A stretch of 64,000 nucleotides of DNA from Microbacterium indicum DSM 19969 (GTDB lineage Bacteria > Actinomycetota > Actinomycetes > Actinomycetales > Microbacteriaceae), in assembly GCF_000422385.1 (NCBI RefSeq), contig NZ_AULR01000001.1:248001-312000 (forward strand), read 5' to 3'. The notes under the pieces were generated by a model that saw only the letters and a program-made list of their open reading frames with translations, was not told the DNA's origin and made no database searches. Below, piece after piece: positions 33,221-42,608 of this stretch. Within the stretch, counting starts at the first letter, position 1. The number at the start of each line of letters is the position of its first letter. Made by a program: the position numbers and the translations under genes.

Positions 33221-33685
33221 TCAGGCGGCGAAGGTGAACGCGACCTCGACCTCGACGGGGGCGTCGAGCGGGAGGGCCGCGACGCCGACCGCCGAGCGAC
33301 TGTGCGCGTCGCCGAAGATCTCGCCGAGCACCGTACTCGCGCCGTTGATCACGCCCGGCTGACCCGTGAACGTCGGGTCGGAGGCGACGAAGCCCGTGAC
33401 CTTGAACACGCCGGTCAGGCGGTCGACCCCGCCGACGGCGTCGGCCGCCGCCGCGATCGCGTTGAGCGCCGCCGTGCGGGCCATGTCCTGCGCGTCGGCC
33501 GCCGGCACGAGGCCGTGCCCGTCGCCGACCTTGCCCGTCGCCGGGAGCGCCCCCGAGACGAAGGGCAGCTGGCCCGACGTCCAGACGATGTCGCCGTGCA
33601 CCTTGGCCGGGATGTACGCCGCGACCGGCGAGGCGACGGTCGGCAGCTCGATGCCCAGGTCGGCGAGCCGCGCCGCGACGCTCAC
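33221..33685 (-). CDS. RidA family protein (enamine/imine deaminase)
   Basis: A 154-residue protein. The core shows GDIVWTSGQLPFVSGALPATGKVGD, AARTAALNAIAAAADAVGGVDR and VEVEVAFTFAA, the layout of the YjgF/YER057c/UK114 family. The GTG at 33685 overlaps the DUF4177 stop (GTGA). The usual catalytic Arg of RidA, in an FxxxRxAVGVxxLP segment, is present in the form SRSAVGVAALPLD. RidA enzymes clear reactive enamine intermediates; this subgroup may have another substrate. Confidence 0.88.
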   Translation of the reverse strand: MSVAARLADLGIELPTVASPVAAYIPAKVHGDIVWTSGQLPFVSGALPATGKVGDGHGLVPAADAQDMARTAALNAIAAAADAVGGVDRLTGVFKVTGFVASDPTFTGQPGVINGASTVLGEIFGDAHSRSAVGVAALPLDAPVEVEVAFTFAA

Positions 33686-33900
33686 TGCTGCCCCTCGAAC
33701 TGCTTGGCCGCCTCGGCGGCGTGCGCGAGGCCGGCGTTCTGCTCGCCGCCGCCCGACGGGCGCTTGAGGTAGGCGACGAGTCCGCCCTCCTCGTTCGGCA
33801 GCACCTGCACGAGCTCCCAGCCCTGCTTGCCCCAGTTGTTGAGGATGGCTGCGGTGTTGTGGATCATCAGCGGAGTGGTGAGGTACTCCCACGTGGTCAC
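33682..33900 (-). CDS. DUF4177 family small protein
   Basis: A 72-residue protein with MTTWEYLTTPLMIHNTAAIL and NNWGKQGWELVQVLPNEEGG, the WEY...LNxxGxxGWELV pattern of DUF4177. The role is unknown. It is translationally coupled to RidA (4-base overlap), so the pair forms a small operon. Confidence 0.85.
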   Translation of the reverse strand: MTTWEYLTTPLMIHNTAAILNNWGKQGWELVQVLPNEEGGLVAYLKRPSGGGEQNAGLAHAAEAAKQFEGQQ

Positions 33901-33982
33901 GGTGTCTCCTGTCGAGGCCGGGGCATCTGAGTATCGGGTCGAAGAACAGTGTGCGCGGAAGACGCGTATCAGCCTTCTCCCC

Positions 33983-33988
33983 TAGCAT
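33983..33988 (+). promoter_or_regulatory. Candidate -10 box (TAGCAT) of the penicillin-binding protein gene
   Basis: A TANNNT box 7 nt before the ATG at 33996, suggesting a leaderless or very short-leader transcript. Confidence 0.45.
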
Positions 33989-33995
33989 CGAGCCT

Positions 33996-36626
33996 ATGCC
34001 TCATATGAAACGGACGATCGGCGGCGTGCTCGGAGGCCTTCTCGGCCTCGTGGGCCTGAGCGCCGTCGCAGGCATCCTGGTGGCCGCGACCGTCACTCCC
34101 GCGATCGCCGTGACGGCGGCAGGGACGTCGAGCGCGATCTCGCTTTTCGACAGCCTCCCGAGCGACCTCGAGGTCGACCGCCCGATGGAATCCAGCACCA
34201 TCTGGGGCAACAACGGCAACGGCCAGGACGGCTACTACAAGCTCGCGACGTTCTATGACCAGAACCGGGAGCCCGTCGAGTACGACGACGTCACGCAGAC
34301 GGTGTACGACGCCCTCCTCTCGTCCGAGGATCCCCGCTACTACGAGCACGGCGGCGTCGACCTCATCGGCACGACCCGTGCCCTCCTCAACAACGCGTCG
34401 GGCGGATCCCAGCAGGGCGGATCCTCGATCAGCCAGCAGTACGTGAAGAACGTGCAGATCCAGGCGTGCGAGCGCTCGGCGACGGGCGACACCCAGGAGG
34501 AGCAGGACGCCGCCCGCATCAAGTGCTACAACGAGGCGACCGACGCGAACGGCGTCGACGGGTACCAGCGCAAGCTCCAGGAGATGCGCTACGCGATCGC
34601 CATCGAGCAGCGCTACTCGAAGGAGGAGATCCTCATCGGGTACCTCAACCTCGCGAACTTCGGCGGCACGACCTACGGCATCCAGGCCGCCGCCCAGCAC
34701 TACTACGGCGTCAACGCATCGGATCTCAACCTCAACCAGGCCGCGACCCTCGCGGGCATGCTGCAGAACCCGAACACGTTCCGCATCGACCTGCCCGACA
34801 ACGCCGACAACGGCGCCGAGAACGGCTACGCCGAGACGCAGCAGCGCCGCGACTCGGTCCTCCGCCGCATGTACGAGGAGGACATCCTCACCAAGCAGGA
34901 GTACGAGGACACGATGGCCCAGCCCATCGAGCCCAACGTGCAGGACCTCAACACCGGCTGCGCCGAGGCCGGCGGCGCCGCGTACTTCTGCCAGTACGTG
35001 AAGAACACCGTGCTCTACGACGACCGCTACGCCGACGCGTTCGGCGACACGGCCGAGGAGCGCAGCGACACCCTGACGCGCGGTGGCCTCGACATCTACA
35101 CGACGCTCGACAACGACCTCCAGTGGTCGGCGCAGAACACGATGGCGAACCACGTCCCGGCCTCGATCGAGGGCATGAGCCTCGGCGCGACGACGGTGCA
35201 GATCGACACCCACACGGGCAACATCCTGTCGATGGCGCAGAACACGACCTTCAACGAGGTGCAGGAGTCCGCCGGGCAGACGGGCCTGATCTACGCGACT
35301 GATCGCACCATGGGCGGCGGCGCCGGCTTCAGCGCCGGTTCGACGTACAAGCTGTTCACCCTCGTCGACTGGCTGCTGAACGGCCGAAGCGTCAACGAGC
35401 AGCTCAACGGACGCGCCAACCAGACGTTCAACATCCCGACGTCGTGCACCGACGATTCGAAGACCTCGCTCCGCACGACGACGAAGGACAACTTCGCCGG
35501 CAACGGCGGATACGTCGGCCCCGTCCGCAACTTCACGCGCGACTCACTCAACACGGGCTTCTACGCGATGGCGTCGCAGCTGAACGTCTGCGACATCAAC
35601 CAGGTCGCCGCCGACTTCGGCGTCGTGCTCGGCGCCGCCGACGAGAACGGCAGCACCGCGGTCACGGACCAGAACTTCGCGAACAACGTGATCGGCGACA
35701 AGAACATCGCACCGATCGCCATGGCCTCGGCATACGCGACGATCGCGAACGGCGGTGTCCGCTGCGAGCCGACCGCGATCGTCCGCGTGACGAGCGGTGA
35801 CGGCGACGAGCTGACGATGCCCGAGACGCAGTGCGAGCGCGTCGTCGACGAGAACATCGCGGCGACCGCCGAGTACGCGCTCGAGACCGTGCTGCAGAGC
35901 GGCGGATCCGGATCGCAGGGCAACGCGGGCGACGGCGTCCCGGTGTTCGGCAAGACCGGTACGCACGAGGGCGTCCAGACCTGGCTGATCCAGTCGTCGT
36001 CGAACGTCACGACGGCCGCGTGGGCGGGCAACTCGATCGGCGACGGCGACGTGTTCGCGAACTACACGCCGAACGGCGAGCAGGTCGCGACCCTGCGATA
36101 CGCCCTCGGCCGCGAGAACCAGGCCGCAGCGAACGCCAAGTACGGCGGAGACGCGTTCCCGGATCCCGACCCCAACCTCACGCGGACCGTCGAGAAGGAC
36201 GTCCCGAACGTCGTCGGCCAGACCCAGTCGGCCGCGCAGTCGACCCTCGAGGCCGCGGGCTTCACGGTCTCGATCGGCGACACCGTGACCGGGACGCAGG
36301 ACGCCGGCCGCGTCGAGGCGCAGAGCGCCTCGGGCACCGCGCCCGCGAACAGCACGATCACGCTCACGATCTCGGACGGCAACGGCGTGGAGGTCCCCGA
36401 CATCGGCGGCCAGACGCTCGCGCGCGGGATCTCGGCCCTGTTCGACGCCGGCCTGCGCGGATCCCCCGGATCCTGCACGCAGAACGACGACGCGAAGGGC
36501 TCGAGCATCACGGGCACGAGCCCCGCGGCGGGTGAGGCGATCGCCGACGGCGGCACCGTCACCGTCGACTACGAGGCGAAGAACTGCGACGACGTCGACA
36601 CCGGCGACGGCGGAGACGACGACTGA
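33996..36626 (+). CDS. Class A penicillin-binding protein with PASTA domains
   Basis: An 876-residue bifunctional peptidoglycan synthase. An N-terminal signal anchor (about residues 8-45) precedes a GT51 glycosyltransferase domain: SSEDPRYYEHGGVDLIGTTR, GGSSISQQYVKN and EEILIGYLNLANFGGTTYGI. The transpeptidase domain has SxxK as FSAGSTYKLFTL, a second motif around RDSLNTGFY (SLN rather than the common SxN spacing of close relatives) and KTG in VFGKTGTHEG. Two PASTA domains follow (DVPNVVGQTQSAAQSTLEAA and VEVPDIGGQTLARGISALFD), then an Asp/Gly-rich tail. It acts outside the membrane in cell-wall synthesis. The metallophosphoesterase gene overlaps its stop. Confidence 0.94.
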   Translation: MPHMKRTIGGVLGGLLGLVGLSAVAGILVAATVTPAIAVTAAGTSSAISLFDSLPSDLEVDRPMESSTIWGNNGNGQDGYYKLATFYDQNREPVEYDDVTQTVYDALLSSEDPRYYEHGGVDLIGTTRALLNNASGGSQQGGSSISQQYVKNVQIQACERSATGDTQEEQDAARIKCYNEATDANGVDGYQRKLQEMRYAIAIEQRYSKEEILIGYLNLANFGGTTYGIQAAAQHYYGVNASDLNLNQAATLAGMLQNPNTFRIDLPDNADNGAENGYAETQQRRDSVLRRMYEEDILTKQEYEDTMAQPIEPNVQDLNTGCAEAGGAAYFCQYVKNTVLYDDRYADAFGDTAEERSDTLTRGGLDIYTTLDNDLQWSAQNTMANHVPASIEGMSLGATTVQIDTHTGNILSMAQNTTFNEVQESAGQTGLIYATDRTMGGGAGFSAGSTYKLFTLVDWLLNGRSVNEQLNGRANQTFNIPTSCTDDSKTSLRTTTKDNFAGNGGYVGPVRNFTRDSLNTGFYAMASQLNVCDINQVAADFGVVLGAADENGSTAVTDQNFANNVIGDKNIAPIAMASAYATIANGGVRCEPTAIVRVTSGDGDELTMPETQCERVVDENIAATAEYALETVLQSGGSGSQGNAGDGVPVFGKTGTHEGVQTWLIQSSSNVTTAAWAGNSIGDGDVFANYTPNGEQVATLRYALGRENQAAANAKYGGDAFPDPDPNLTRTVEKDVPNVVGQTQSAAQSTLEAAGFTVSIGDTVTGTQDAGRVEAQSASGTAPANSTITLTISDGNGVEVPDIGGQTLARGISALFDAGLRGSPGSCTQNDDAKGSSITGTSPAAGEAIADGGTVTVDYEAKNCDDVDTGDGGDDD

Positions 36627-37543
36627 TGCCGAAACGCAACGCCCTGGGCGCCGCCGCACTCGCGGTCGGCGCCCTCGGTGTCGGTGCCGCCGCGTGGGGC
36701 ATCGGCGTCGAGCGATTCCTGTTCACGGTGCGCCACCACACGGTGCGCGTCCTCGAGCCGGGCGCGGCGCCGATCCGGATCCTCCACATCAGCGACCTGC
36801 ACCTCGCCCCGTTGCAGAGGCGCAAGCGCGACTGGATCGCGCGGCTCGCGAGCCTGCGCCCCGACCTCGTCATCGACACCGGCGACAACTTCGGATCCCC
36901 CGAGGGCCTCGACGCGATCCGCGGTGCCCTCTCCCCCTTCGCGGGCATCCCGGGCGTGCACGTGCACGGGTCGAACGACATCCTCGCCCCCGCCCCGCGC
37001 AACCCGTTCGTGTACTTCCGCGGTCCGTCCGGCGTCTCTCCCGAGACGCCGCACCTCGACACCGCGGGGCTCGACGCATTCCTCGAGGGCGAGCTCGGCT
37101 GGTTCGGGCTCGACAACGAGGCCGTCGCGTTCGACGTGCGCGGCCAGCGCCTGCGCTTCATCGGCACGAGCGACCCGCACCACGGGTACGACGACTGGGA
37201 TGCCCTCGACGCCTCGGCGATGCAGCTCCCCGACGGATCCCTCACGATCGGCGTCACGCACGCGCCCTACCGGCGGGTCCTCGACAGCTTCATGGATCGC
37301 GGATCCGACATCGTCTTCGCGGGCCACACGCACGGCGGCCAGGTGCGGATCCCCGGCATCGGCGCCCTCGTCGACAACTGCGACCTGCCGCTCGGCCAGT
37401 CGCGCGGGCTGAGCACCTGGTCGCACGGCGGCCGGACGATCCCGCTCAACGTGAGCGCCGGCGTCGGCCATTCGATCTACGCCCCGATCCGGTTCGCCTG
37501 CCGCCCCGAGGTCAGCCTGCTGACCCTGGCGCCCCGCCGCTGA
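36626..37543 (+). CDS. Membrane-anchored metallophosphoesterase (YkuE-like)
   Basis: A 305-residue protein with an N-terminal hydrophobic anchor (about residues 6-25). The calcineurin-like metal site is ILHISDLHLAP (DxH), DLVIDTGDNFGS (GDxx), HGSNDI (GNxx variant with Ser-Asn-Asp) and FAGHTHGGQVRIP (GHxH). The arrangement of a PonA-type penicillin-binding protein followed by this phosphoesterase, with an ATGA overlap, is common in actinobacteria. The natural substrate is unknown; envelope lipid or nucleotide phosphates are possible. Confidence 0.92.
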   Translation: MPKRNALGAAALAVGALGVGAAAWGIGVERFLFTVRHHTVRVLEPGAAPIRILHISDLHLAPLQRRKRDWIARLASLRPDLVIDTGDNFGSPEGLDAIRGALSPFAGIPGVHVHGSNDILAPAPRNPFVYFRGPSGVSPETPHLDTAGLDAFLEGELGWFGLDNEAVAFDVRGQRLRFIGTSDPHHGYDDWDALDASAMQLPDGSLTIGVTHAPYRRVLDSFMDRGSDIVFAGHTHGGQVRIPGIGALVDNCDLPLGQSRGLSTWSHGGRTIPLNVSAGVGHSIYAPIRFACRPEVSLLTLAPRR

Positions 37544-37544
37544 A

Positions 37545-37602
37545 GGACATCTTCCTGCCGGGAGGACATCCGATTCGATGTCCTCCCGGCAGGAAGATGT
37601 CC
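37545..37602. terminator. 58-bp inverted repeat with 26-bp perfect arms between convergent genes
   Basis: Arms GGACATCTTCCTGCCGGGAG+GACATC and their exact complement flank the loop CGATTC. It begins 2 bp after the phosphoesterase stop and ends 8 bp before the end of the leftward (p)ppGpp synthetase gene, so it can serve both. Confidence 0.85.
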
Positions 37603-37610
37603 GCGCGGGG

Positions 37611-38213
37611 TCAGTCGTCCTCGAGCTGCCGGCGGATCTCGTCGAGGTTGCGGTCGGCCTGTTCCAGCAGCGCCGCCGTCAGGGCAAAGTCGCGGTTGAT
37701 GTCGGAGGTCGGCCGCTCGCCCTGCGGCTTGTAGCGCAGGTCGTGCTCGACCTCGGCCCACACGTGCTCGAGCATCGTGCGGATCTGCACCTCAACGGGC
37801 AGGCCCGCCTCGAACTCGCGGAACGCGCCCTCGCCGCGCGTGCGCCCGACGAACTGCACGCTGCGGTAGCCGAAGCTCTCCTCCCCCAGCAGGTCGCCCT
37901 TGTCGATGTACGACTGCTCCTCGACCTCGAGCAGGCGCCGCGTCATGCGCTCGATCTGGGTGAGGTCGCTGCGGAAGAACGCCATGATGCGCACACCGAC
38001 CATGTCGAGCACCTCGCGATCGGGGTCGCGACGCACCTTCTGCTCGAACGAGTAGCGCTTCTTCACGCGCGCCTCGACGCGGAAGTAGGAGACGCCCCAC
38101 TGGCGCAGGTGGAGCGGGATCTCGCGCTCGAGCGCGTCGCGCAGCGACCGGAACTCCGGCAGCCCGCGGTCGTAGGCCCGCAGGGCCTCCTTCACGTGCG
38201 CCTCGAGATCCAT
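37611..38213 (-). CDS. Small alarmone synthetase (RelQ-like GTP pyrophosphokinase)
   Basis: A 200-residue protein with only the synthetase domain of RelA/SpoT. Motifs are [14 protein letters not shown] (Lys/Arg-rich ATP-binding part), [16 protein letters not shown] (ExDxxGxRI variant), GYRSVQFV and [20 protein letters not shown]. There is no hydrolase, TGS or ACT domain. It would make (p)ppGpp from GTP/GDP and ATP in the cytosol. It is a single gene facing the phosphoesterase, with tRNA-Pro on its other side. Confidence 0.92.
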   Translation of the reverse strand: MDLEAHVKEALRAYDRGLPEFRSLRDALEREIPLHLRQWGVSYFRVEARVKKRYSFEQKVRRDPDREVLDMVGVRIMAFFRSDLTQIERMTRRLLEVEEQSYIDKGDLLGEESFGYRSVQFVGRTRGEGAFREFEAGLPVEVQIRTMLEHVWAEVEHDLRYKPQGERPTSDINRDFALTAALLEQADRNLDEIRRQLEDD

Positions 38214-38296
38214 GCCTCCCAGGGTATGCGGTCATCCGCGCCGGGCCAGGCGCGCCCGACGACACGCCCCGATTCGCCTCGCGGCCGCCCGTCAGA

Positions 38297-38302
38297 TAGA
38301 CT
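38297..38302 (+). promoter_or_regulatory. Candidate -10 box (TAGACT) for tRNA-Pro
   Basis: A TANNNT box 13 nt before the first base of the tRNA. Confidence 0.5.
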
Positions 38303-38315
38303 TGTGTGGTTGCCA

Positions 38316-38390
<75 letters not shown>

Positions 38391-38403
38391 ATCGATGGCA
38401 GAG

Positions 38404-38427
38404 GGCCCGGTCACCTGACCGGGCCTT
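38404..38427 (+). terminator. Terminator of tRNA-Pro
   Basis: GGCCCGGTCA and TGACCGGGCC form a 10-bp stem with a 2-base centre, followed by TTCT, 14 bp after the tRNA. Confidence 0.75.
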
Positions 38428-38525
38428 CTGCGTTCCATAGGCAGCGCATAGCTGCGTCATGCGCCGCGCAGAACCGGTGCCATCATGCTCGTATCGAACC
38501 ATCCTGCTGCGAGGAGATGATAACG

Positions 38526-39509
38526 ATGGCCAAGAAGAGCAACACACCCGATCCGATCGAGACCCCCGAGGGGCCGACATACGAGGGCCGGCTGCTGCAC
38601 CACCCCGAGGACGACGTCGTCGACCAGGGCGTCCGCTTCGACATCGGCACGATCATGTCGCGGCGCGGCGTGCTGTCGATCGTCGGACTCGGCGCGGGGG
38701 CCGCGATCCTCGCGGCGTGCACGCCCGCGTCGTCGTCGTCGGGCGCCACCGCCACGGCGACCCCCACCACGACGCCGAGCGAGACCCCCACGGCGACCGC
38801 GACGCCGACCCCGACGGCGACGACCCCCACGTCGATCGACGTCGCGAGCGAGATCCCCGACGAGACCGCGGGCCCCTACCCCGGCGACGGCTCGAACGGA
38901 CCCGACGTCCTCGAGGACTCGGGCATCGTGCGCAGCGACATCACGTCGTCGATCGACGGCAACGGGACCGCCGACGGCGTCCCCCTGACGTTCACGCTGC
39001 AGATCGTCGACATGGCCAACGGCAACGCCCCCTTCGCGGGGGTCGCGGTCTACGCCTGGCAATGCGACCAGAACGGCAACTACTCGATGTACTCGTCGGG
39101 CGTCGAGGACTACACCTACCTGCGCGGCGTGCAGGTCGCGGGCGACGACGGCACCGTCACGTTCACGTCGATCTACCCCGCCTGCTATTCGGGCCGGTGG
39201 CCGCACATCCACTTCGAGGTCTACCCCTCGGTCGACGACATCACCGACTCGACGAACGCGATCTCGACGAGCCAGATGGCGATGCCCGACGAGACGAACC
39301 AGGCGGTGTTCGCCGACTCGCGATACAGCGCCTCGGTCCAGAAGTACGCACAGGTCTCGCTCGCGACCGACAGCGTGTTCAGCGACGACTCCGGCGCCAC
39401 GCAGCTGCCCTCGATCACGGGCGACGTGACGAACGGCTACACCGCGACGCTCGTCGTCGGCGTCGACACGACGACCGAGCCGACGGGCGGATCCGCCCCC
39501 TCGCGGTGA
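38526..39509 (+). CDS. Exported intradiol ring-cleavage dioxygenase-like lipoprotein
   Basis: A 327-residue protein. The ATG at 38526 has GAGGAG 9 nt upstream. A conserved N-terminal segment of about 43 residues precedes a Tat-like signal, SRRGVLSIVGLGAGAAILAA, with lipobox LAAC. A Thr/Pro repeat linker (TATATPTTTPSETPTATATP) follows, then the dioxygenase domain. The Fe(III) ligands of protocatechuate/catechol dioxygenases appear as Tyr in ETAGPYPGDGS and Tyr, His, His in YPACYSGRWPHIHFEVY. Extracytoplasmic proteins of this type are frequent in actinobacteria, but their substrates are mostly unknown. It stands alone, without aromatic catabolic genes nearby. Confidence 0.85.
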   Translation: MAKKSNTPDPIETPEGPTYEGRLLHHPEDDVVDQGVRFDIGTIMSRRGVLSIVGLGAGAAILAACTPASSSSGATATATPTTTPSETPTATATPTPTATTPTSIDVASEIPDETAGPYPGDGSNGPDVLEDSGIVRSDITSSIDGNGTADGVPLTFTLQIVDMANGNAPFAGVAVYAWQCDQNGNYSMYSSGVEDYTYLRGVQVAGDDGTVTFTSIYPACYSGRWPHIHFEVYPSVDDITDSTNAISTSQMAMPDETNQAVFADSRYSASVQKYAQVSLATDSVFSDDSGATQLPSITGDVTNGYTATLVVGVDTTTEPTGGSAPSR

Positions 39510-39524
39510 TCGCGCGGGGCGGGC

Positions 39525-40553
39525 CTACTCGGGGATGCTCCAGAACCAGGCGTTCGCGCCCGGGTGGTCGACCGTGATCGTCTGGTCGAGGTCGCGGTAG
39601 TCCGAGTCCTCGTTGTGGCCGACCATCTGGATCGTGCGGGTCCCGTCGTCGTTCTCGATGATGTTCGAGATCATCTGGATGTGGTCGGGCGTTCCCGTGT
39701 CGTTCCAGTCGAACACGACGAGATCGCCGATCTTCACCTGGTCGCGCTGATCGAGCGACAGCTGGGTCACCCCGAGTTCGGCGGCGTTCGCCGTCATCCA
39801 CGTCTGGAACGTGGGCACATAGCGCCAGTTCTCGGTCGACGACGTGCCGTCGTTGTACCAGGCGGTGCTCTGCTGCCACCCGCGGGCGGCGAGCGCCTGG
39901 CTGACGAAGTTCATGCAGTCGCCGCCCGAGGGGTTGTAGTCGCCCCACGTCGCCGAGTTGTAGTCCTTCCAGTACTTCATCGCGTACTGGAGCTGGCGGT
40001 CGACGGCGGTCTGCGCCTCATAGGTGTACGACAGATCGCCGTCGACGGCCGCGTCGCCCTCCGAGACCGTGACGCCGACCTGGCCCGCGACGTAGTGATA
40101 GGACGCCGGGACGACGACGTCGACCGAGGTGTCGGTCGTCGCGGCGATCTTCGCGTCCTGGTCGCCGAACGCGACGGAGGTCACGCCCGCGAGGCCGGAT
40201 CCCGTGATCTGCACCGTCTCGCCCGCGGCGAGCGAGCCGGTCGAGGCGCTCAGCGCGTCGACCACGGCGGGCTCCTCCTCGACCTGGGCGGCCTCGCCGT
40301 CGGGGTCGGAGGCGTCGCCGCCCGTCTCGCCCGCGCGGCCCGCGGCGTCGCCGCTCAGCGTCGTCTGCGCGCTCGGGGTGTCGGAGGCGGAGGGCGCGTC
40401 GCCGCCGCCCGTGAGGCCCGCGACGAGGGCCCACACGCCGACGACGATGACGAGGCCGCCGCCCCCGAGGATCACGGCTCCGCGCCGCTGAGCTCGGCGC
40501 TTCGCCTCACGGGCGGCGCTGCGGCGTGCGGTGCGGGACTCGAGATCGGACAT
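39525..40553 (-). CDS. Membrane-anchored amidase-domain protein with an IPT/TIG domain
   Basis: A 342-residue protein. A basic N-terminus (RRSAAREAKRRAQRR) precedes a membrane helix (about residues 25-48), a low-complexity acidic linker, an IPT/TIG-like beta domain (VVDALSASTGSLAAGETVQI ... SVAFGDQDA) and a C-terminal amidase domain. The latter has YNPSGGDCMNFVSQALAARG (candidate catalytic Cys) and GTPDHIQMISNI (His), with KIGDLVVFDW between, the layout of the Amidase_6 family. It is probably a cell-surface hydrolase acting on peptidoglycan or peptides. The ATG at 40553 is chosen over a GTG one codon upstream. Confidence 0.82.
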   Translation of the reverse strand: MSDLESRTARRSAAREAKRRAQRRGAVILGGGGLVIVVGVWALVAGLTGGGDAPSASDTPSAQTTLSGDAAGRAGETGGDASDPDGEAAQVEEEPAVVDALSASTGSLAAGETVQITGSGLAGVTSVAFGDQDAKIAATTDTSVDVVVPASYHYVAGQVGVTVSEGDAAVDGDLSYTYEAQTAVDRQLQYAMKYWKDYNSATWGDYNPSGGDCMNFVSQALAARGWQQSTAWYNDGTSSTENWRYVPTFQTWMTANAAELGVTQLSLDQRDQVKIGDLVVFDWNDTGTPDHIQMISNIIENDDGTRTIQMVGHNEDSDYRDLDQTITVDHPGANAWFWSIPE

Positions 40554-40606
40554 CACGCCCGAGGGTACGGCATAACGATTTGGTAATACTCCAGCTCCGC
40601 CGAGTG

Positions 40607-41836
40607 TCAGCGCACCGGGACGAGGCGCGTGAGCTGCGTCACGTGACGCGGCTCGAGCTCCTCGATCGACGAGACGCCCAGAAGCGCCATGGTGCGGCGC
40701 ACCTCGCTCGAGAGGATCTGGATCGTGCGGTCGACGCCCGCGCGCCCGCCCGCCATGAGCCCGTAGAGGTAGGCGCGGCCGATGAGGGTGAACTTCGCGC
40801 CGAGCGCGATCGAGGCCACGATGTCCTGCCCGTTCATGATGCCGGTGTCGATCATGACGGTCGCGTCGGCGCCGACCTCCTTCACGACCTGCGGCAGCAG
40901 GCGGAACGGGATGGGCGCGCGGTCGAGCTGGCGACCGCCGTGGTTCGAGAGGACGAGGCCGTCGACGCCCATGCCGATGAGCTTCACGGCGTCGGGCACG
41001 TTCTGCACGCCCTTGATCACGATCTTTCCGGGCCACATCTCGCGGATCGTCGCGAGATCCTCGTAGCTGATCGTCGGATCCATCGCCTGGCCGATGAGGT
41101 CGCCGACCGTGCCTCCCGTCGACGTCAGCGACGCGAACTCGAGCTTCGGCGTCGTGAGGAAGTCGATCCACCACCAGGGGCGCGGGATCGCGTTGGCGAT
41201 CGTGCCGAGGGTCAGCTGCGGCGGGATCGAGAAGCCGTTGCGCGAGTCGCGCATGCGGTTGCCGGCGATCGGGGTGTCGACAGTGAAGTGCAGCGTGTCG
41301 AAGCCGGCCTCGGCCGCGCGCTTCACGAGGCCGTACGAGACCTCGCGGTCGCGCAGGACGTACAGCTGGAACCAGTTGCGCCCGTTCGGGTTGGCCTTCT
41401 TCACGTCCTCGATCGACGTCGTGCCGAGCGTCGAGAGCGTGAAGGGGATCCCCGCCGCGCCCGCCGCGCCGGCGCCCGCCGTCTCGCCCTCGGTCTGCAT
41501 GAGGCGGGTGAAGCCCGTCGGCGCGATGCCGAACGGCAGCGCCGAGGTGCCGCCGAGGATCTCGGTCGTCGTGTCGACGTGCTCGGCCGGGCGCAGGATG
41601 TCGGGGTGGAACTCGATGTCCTCGAACGCCTCGCGGGCGCGGGCGATCGACAGCTCCTGGTCCGCGGCGCCGTCGGTGTAGTCGAACGCCGCCGCGGGGG
41701 TGCGGCGCTTCGCGATCGCCCGCAGGTCGGAGATCGTGAGCGCCTTCTTCAGCCGGGCGTCTCGGCCGAACTGCGGCGGCTTGACCTTCATGAACTCGAG
41801 CACCTCTGCGGGCTTCGGGAACTGTCGCTGGACCAT
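40607..41836 (-). CDS. lldD: FMN-dependent alpha-hydroxy-acid dehydrogenase (L-lactate dehydrogenase type)
   Basis: A 409-residue flavoenzyme, ATG at 41836. Characteristic segments are [15 protein letters not shown] near the N-terminus, [59 protein letters not shown] and the active-site His/Arg in [13 protein letters not shown] (near residue 297). This family oxidises L-lactate or other 2-hydroxyacids to 2-oxoacids and passes electrons to quinone or oxygen. The regulator gene of LldR type directly upstream (17-bp gap) supports lactate as substrate. The exact substrate and electron acceptor are not proven by sequence. Confidence 0.88.
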   Translation of the reverse strand: MVQRQFPKPAEVLEFMKVKPPQFGRDARLKKALTISDLRAIAKRRTPAAAFDYTDGAADQELSIARAREAFEDIEFHPDILRPAEHVDTTTEILGGTSALPFGIAPTGFTRLMQTEGETAGAGAAGAAGIPFTLSTLGTTSIEDVKKANPNGRNWFQLYVLRDREVSYGLVKRAAEAGFDTLHFTVDTPIAGNRMRDSRNGFSIPPQLTLGTIANAIPRPWWWIDFLTTPKLEFASLTSTGGTVGDLIGQAMDPTISYEDLATIREMWPGKIVIKGVQNVPDAVKLIGMGVDGLVLSNHGGRQLDRAPIPFRLLPQVVKEVGADATVMIDTGIMNGQDIVASIALGAKFTLIGRAYLYGLMAGGRAGVDRTIQILSSEVRRTMALLGVSSIEELEPRHVTQLTRLVPVR

Positions 41837-41853
41837 GGTCGTCCTCTCTGTCG

Positions 41854-42567
41854 TCAGGCCCGCTCGGGGGCCTTCGTGCGTTCGTAGTAGCCGGTGATGT
41901 GCTGCCCGATCCGGTCGCGCGCCGCCTCGGCGTCGCCACCCCGGACGGCGCCGAGCACGCCGCGGTGCTCGCGCTGGAGCAGGTCGCGCTCCGCCGCCCA
42001 GTCGGCGACGTCGGTCGCGCCGTGCTGGACGTACGCTTCGATGGCCGCACGCAGGCCCGTCATGATCGTCGCGATCACGCGGTTGCCCGTCGCCTCGGCG
42101 AGCGCGCTGTGGAAGCGCGCGTCGAGCGCGAGGAACTCCTCGCGCGGGAGGCCCTCGGCGTCCATCGCGTCGAGGATCCGCTCGGCCTCGGCGAGGCCGA
42201 GCTCGGCGTCCGCGGCGAGCGCGCCGACGATCGCATCCTCGAGGATGAGGCGGGTGTCGACGATGTCGTCGAAGCGGAAGGCCTGGGCCGCGGCCTGCAG
42301 GCCGAGGACGTTCGCGACGCCCGAGCCCGCCGACGTCATGATCATGGCACCCGAGCTGGGGCCCGATCCCGTCGCGGTGCGGAGCACGCCCATACCCTCG
42401 AGCACGCGCAGGGCCTCGCGGACGCTCGATCGGCCGACGCCGAGCCGCGACGCGAGCTCTCGCTCGCCGGCGAGGCGGTCGCCGGGGCCGAGGGATCCGC
42501 CGCGCAGCTGCGACTCGACGTGCTCGAGCACGACGCGCCACGCCTTGGGCGCCGGAGCTTCGGCCAT
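41854..42567 (-). CDS. GntR/FadR-family regulator, LldR-like
   Basis: A 237-residue regulator. The winged-helix domain is [20 protein letters not shown] followed by [17 protein letters not shown] (about residues 25-65), and the C-terminal FCD domain has [20 protein letters not shown] and the [19 protein letters not shown] metal-binding region. The ATG at 42567 (GTGAGGACGAC upstream) is preferred, because a longer reading from 42615 would run through the operator. It probably represses the operon with the FMN dehydrogenase until a 2-hydroxyacid such as lactate binds. Confidence 0.87.
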   Translation of the reverse strand: MAEAPAPKAWRVVLEHVESQLRGGSLGPGDRLAGERELASRLGVGRSSVREALRVLEGMGVLRTATGSGPSSGAMIMTSAGSGVANVLGLQAAAQAFRFDDIVDTRLILEDAIVGALAADAELGLAEAERILDAMDAEGLPREEFLALDARFHSALAEATGNRVIATIMTGLRAAIEAYVQHGATDVADWAAERDLLQREHRGVLGAVRGGDAEAARDRIGQHITGYYERTKAPERA

Positions 42568-42593
42568 GTCGTCCTCACCGCGTCGTGGATCCA

Positions 42594-42608
42594 TGTGGTC
42601 TGACCACA
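42594..42608. promoter_or_regulatory. FadR/LldR-type operator
   Basis: TGTGGTCTGACCACA is a 15-bp palindrome containing TGGTCTGACCA, which fits the FadR-subfamily consensus TNGTNNNACNA. It lies 27 bp before the regulator start and about 85 bp before the divergent ABC ATPase gene. Confidence 0.75.

Noticed and set aside
38526-39509. Start at 38517 (two codons further upstream) for the dioxygenase-like gene
   Set aside because: That ATG directly touches GAGGAG, leaving no spacing; the ATG at 38526 has the normal 9 nt.
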